64,000 bases of DNA from Chitinimonas sp. BJYL2 (lineage in GTDB: Bacteria; Pseudomonadota; Gammaproteobacteria; Burkholderiales; Chitinimonadaceae). A program made the translations under genes and the position numbers. Under the pieces are notes generated by a model, which saw only the letters and a list, made by a program, of their open reading frames with translations, searched no databases and had not been told where the DNA came from. Shown piece by piece: positions 61,907-64,000 of the stretch. How positions within the stretch are numbered: the first letter of the stretch is position 1; the number at the start of each line of letters is the position of its first letter. The stretch lies in NCBI RefSeq assembly GCF_027257935.1, contig NZ_JANZKW010000002.1:310001-374000 (forward strand). The letters run 5' to 3'.

Positions 61907-64000
61907 TCAGGCCGGCTCGGCCTCACCGCCGGCCATCAGCTTGACGTTACCACCGACGGCCGCCGTGTTGATGGTGACCGTGCGCTCCGATGCAAAACGC
62001 AGCAGGTAGTGCGGGCCACCGGCCTTGAAGCCGGTACCGCTGAGGCCTTCGCCACCAAAGGGTTGCGAGCCCACCACCGCGCCGATCTGGTTGCGGTTGA
62101 TATACAGATTGCCCACCTTGGCCAGCTTGCGCACCAGCTCCACGGTGCTGTCCAGACGGGTGTGCACCCCCATCGTCAGGCCAAAACCCAGCGCGTTGAC
62201 GCGCTTGATCGCATCGGCCATGTCCTCGCCCTTGAAACGGGCGATATGCAACACCGGGCCAAAGGTCTCGGACGTGGGCAGCGTATCGAGGCTCACCTCG
62301 AAGGCGTGCGGGGCAAAGAAGCAGCCGCTGGCCAGTTCAGCCGGTACCGGCGTGGTGGCAACCAGACGTGCGCTGGTTCTGAGTTTGTCGCAATAGGCTT
62401 GCAGATCACGCTGCGACAGCGTGTCGATCACGGGGCCGATATCGTTGGCCAGTTGCAGCGGATCGCCCAGACGCAGTTCCTGCATGGCAGCACCCAGGCG
62501 CTCGATCACCATGTCGGCGATGTCGTCCTGCACCAGCAGGATGCGCAGTGCCGAGCAGCGCTGGCCGGCCGAATTGAAGGCACTGGCGAGTACGTCGATG
62601 ATCAGCTGTTCCACATGGGCCGAGCTGTCGGCAATCATGGCGTTGAGGCCACCAGTTTCGGCGATCAGCGCGGCAATCGATGAATCACGCGCCGCCAATG
62701 TGCGGTTGATTTTCCAGGCAGCGCTGGTCGAGCCGGTGAACGCCACGCCCGATACGCGTGCATCGCCCAGCAGCTTGTCAGAGAGGCCGCCCGATTCGCC
62801 CGGCAGATAGTGCAGCACATCGCCGGGAATGCCGGCGTTCAGCAGCGCTTCAATCGCACGCATGCCGATCAGCGGCGTGCGGCGCGAAGGCTTGGCAATC
62901 ACACTGTTGCCGGCAGCCAACGCGGCGGCAACCTGGCCCAGGAAGATCGCCAACGGGAAGTTCCACGGTGCAATCGCCACGAACACACCACGGCCGGTGA
63001 GGCGCAGCTCGTTCGACTCACCTGTCACGCCCGGCAGCGCAATCGCGTGGCCCATCAGGCGGCGGGCTTCGTTGGCGTAGAAACGCAGGTAGTCCACGGC
63101 TTCGCGCAGCTCGCCCAAGCCATCGCTGAGTGTCTTGCCAGCTTCGCGACTCAGCAGCCAGAGGAACTCGTCCTGGCGCGCTTCGAGCAGATCGGCGGCT
63201 TTGTCGAGCAGCTTGGCGCGTTCGTTCACCGGCGTGGCGGCCCAGTCATCATGAGCTGCATCGGCCAGATCCAGCGCACGGGCCACGGCGGCGGCATCGC
63301 TGCCCACCTGGGTGCCAATCTGCTTTTGCAGGTTGATCGGGCTCATGCGCGGCGTGGCGGTGCCATCAAGGCGTTGGCCGCCAACAATCGGCGCAGCGTG
63401 GAAAGCGCGGGTTTCGAGTGCAGCCAGTTGTTGGCGCAGCGGTTCGAGTGCGGTCACATCGGTCATGGCAAATCCTTGGCTGTTGCGGCGGGGCGCAAAT
63501 ACATCGGCGGGCGGCTTCACGCCGGGGGTCACGGGCTGTTTGGCCACGCTGAGTGAGGGGTTGTCGGCAATCGACTCGACCGGCACGCTGGTATCAGCCA
63601 GCTGGTGCACGAAGGAAGAGTTCGCGCCGTTTTCCAGCAGGCGGCGCACCAGATAAGGCAGCAGCGCATGGAAGCGGCCCACTGGCGCATAGACGCGGCT
63701 GGCAATGCCTTCGCGCTCGTGGATCAGCTCGTGCAGTGCTTCGCCCATGCCGTGCAGACGCTGGATTTCGAACTCGGTGGTGCGGCCGCGCGTGGCCTCC
63801 ACAATCCAGCTCAGGGTTTGCGCGTTGTGGCTGGCAAACTGCGGGTAGAAGCGCGTAGGGCCGTAGTTGAGCAGCTTGCGGGCACAGGCCAGGTAGGCCA
63901 CATCGGTATGGTGCTTGCGCGTGTAGACCGGGTAACCCGGCAGGCCGTTCTGCTGGGCGCGCTTGATTTCGCTATCCCAGTAAGCACCCTTCACCAGACG
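61907..64000 (-). CDS. putA: Bifunctional proline dehydrogenase / L-glutamate gamma-semialdehyde dehydrogenase PutA (C-terminal part)
   Basis: The reading frame enters at the right edge, so only the last 697 codons are present. The first part (KGAYWDSEIKRAQQNG, RVYAPVGRFHALLPYLVRRLLENG) is the end of the FAD-dependent proline dehydrogenase barrel. The rest is the aldehyde dehydrogenase domain, with Cys in SAGQRCSALR and Glu in ETGGLNAMI as catalytic residues. The enzyme oxidises proline to glutamate with channelling between sites. The N-terminal DNA-binding domain found in some PutA proteins lies outside the window and cannot be judged. There is a short tail after the aldehyde dehydrogenase domain, so no third domain. 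Confidence 0.95.
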   Translation of the reverse strand, partial: RLVKGAYWDSEIKRAQQNGLPGYPVYTRKHHTDVAYLACARKLLNYGPTRFYPQFASHNAQTLSWIVEATRGRTTEFEIQRLHGMGEALHELIHEREGIASRVYAPVGRFHALLPYLVRRLLENGANSSFVHQLADTSVPVESIADNPSLSVAKQPVTPGVKPPADVFAPRRNSQGFAMTDVTALEPLRQQLAALETRAFHAAPIVGGQRLDGTATPRMSPINLQKQIGTQVGSDAAAVARALDLADAAHDDWAATPVNERAKLLDKAADLLEARQDEFLWLLSREAGKTLSDGLGELREAVDYLRFYANEARRLMGHAIALPGVTGESNELRLTGRGVFVAIAPWNFPLAIFLGQVAAALAAGNSVIAKPSRRTPLIGMRAIEALLNAGIPGDVLHYLPGESGGLSDKLLGDARVSGVAFTGSTSAAWKINRTLAARDSSIAALIAETGGLNAMIADSSAHVEQLIIDVLASAFNSAGQRCSALRILLVQDDIADMVIERLGAAMQELRLGDPLQLANDIGPVIDTLSQRDLQAYCDKLRTSARLVATTPVPAELASGCFFAPHAFEVSLDTLPTSETFGPVLHIARFKGEDMADAIKRVNALGFGLTMGVHTRLDSTVELVRKLAKVGNLYINRNQIGAVVGSQPFGGEGLSGTGFKAGGPHYLLRFASERTVTINTAAVGGNVKLMAGGEAEPA

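Noticed and set aside
1-64000. CRISPR arrays, tRNA/rRNA genes, IS elements, prophage genes
   Set aside because: No regularly spaced direct repeats, no tRNA T-loop contexts with acceptor stems, no transposase, integrase or phage structural genes were found.

Overview
The window is about 64 kb of GC-rich chromosomal DNA, packed with genes on both strands. Gene content and order (nrdR-ribD with a GTGA overlap; an FmdB zinc ribbon, DUF502 and aspS run; a PhaM-like granule protein; a trimeric-porin-type outer membrane protein; ETF-ubiquinone oxidoreductase; PutA; phenylalanine hydroxylase) point to an aerobic betaproteobacterium, possibly of the Neisseriales. That placement is inference; there is no rRNA or other taxonomic marker. 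I saw no tRNA, rRNA, IS element, prophage or CRISPR array. The window looks like core and lightly accessory chromosome.

Left part (1-9.3 kb): a leftward block with glyA, a GNAT acetyltransferase, an acyl-CoA hydrolase/transferase, a lipoprotein aminopeptidase, nrdR and the start of ribD. Next come a zinc-ribbon membrane protein with an HEFGH motif, a GIN-domain secreted protein, hpt, and a TMEM165/GDT1 manganese exporter preceded by a clear yybP-ykoY (Mn2+) riboswitch.

9.4-14.4 kb: after a yiaA-like gene comes the most unusual locus. Four overlapping or abutting genes encode a fatty-acid-hydroxylase-superfamily enzyme, a membrane fatty acid desaturase, a ketosynthase III fused to a heme-oxygenase-like diiron-type domain, and a protein I cannot place. 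The unit ends at a perfect 17-bp bidirectional terminator shared with aspS. It looks like a small lipid or polyketide-type biosynthetic operon.

14.4-32.5 kb: aspS/DUF502/fmdB; a DUF2147, beta-helix and diheme cytochrome unit; a CBS protein, FKBP and porin; a TetR/TauE pair; an SDR, NAD(P)-binding protein and TetR operon with three phased palindromic operators; a thioredoxin-like protein, nudB, a large NHL-repeat lipoprotein, OsmC and a Crp/Fnr-type regulator.

32.9-41 kb: a phospholipid unit (EEP hydrolase, small protein, clsB), rsgA with an odd N-terminus, then a leftward molybdo-hydroxylase operon (iorA, iorB, xdhC, mocA).

41-46.9 kb: a phenylalanine/tyrosine catabolic cluster (hppD, VOC protein, phhA, fahA, periplasmic binding protein, maiA) divergent from an Lrp/AsnC regulator with a palindrome between them. 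Homogentisate dioxygenase is not in the window. Related intergenic inverted repeats lie at three places between 35 and 47 kb.

47-64 kb: GNAT, LysR, ETF-ubiquinone oxidoreductase, a Gfo/Idh/MocA oxidoreductase coupled to an unusual acid phosphatase-EEP fusion, a beta-propeller lipoprotein divergent from maeB, a PhaM-like protein, a Bcr/CflA efflux pump, a quinone oxidoreductase, a chemoreceptor and the C-terminal part of putA, which runs off the right edge.
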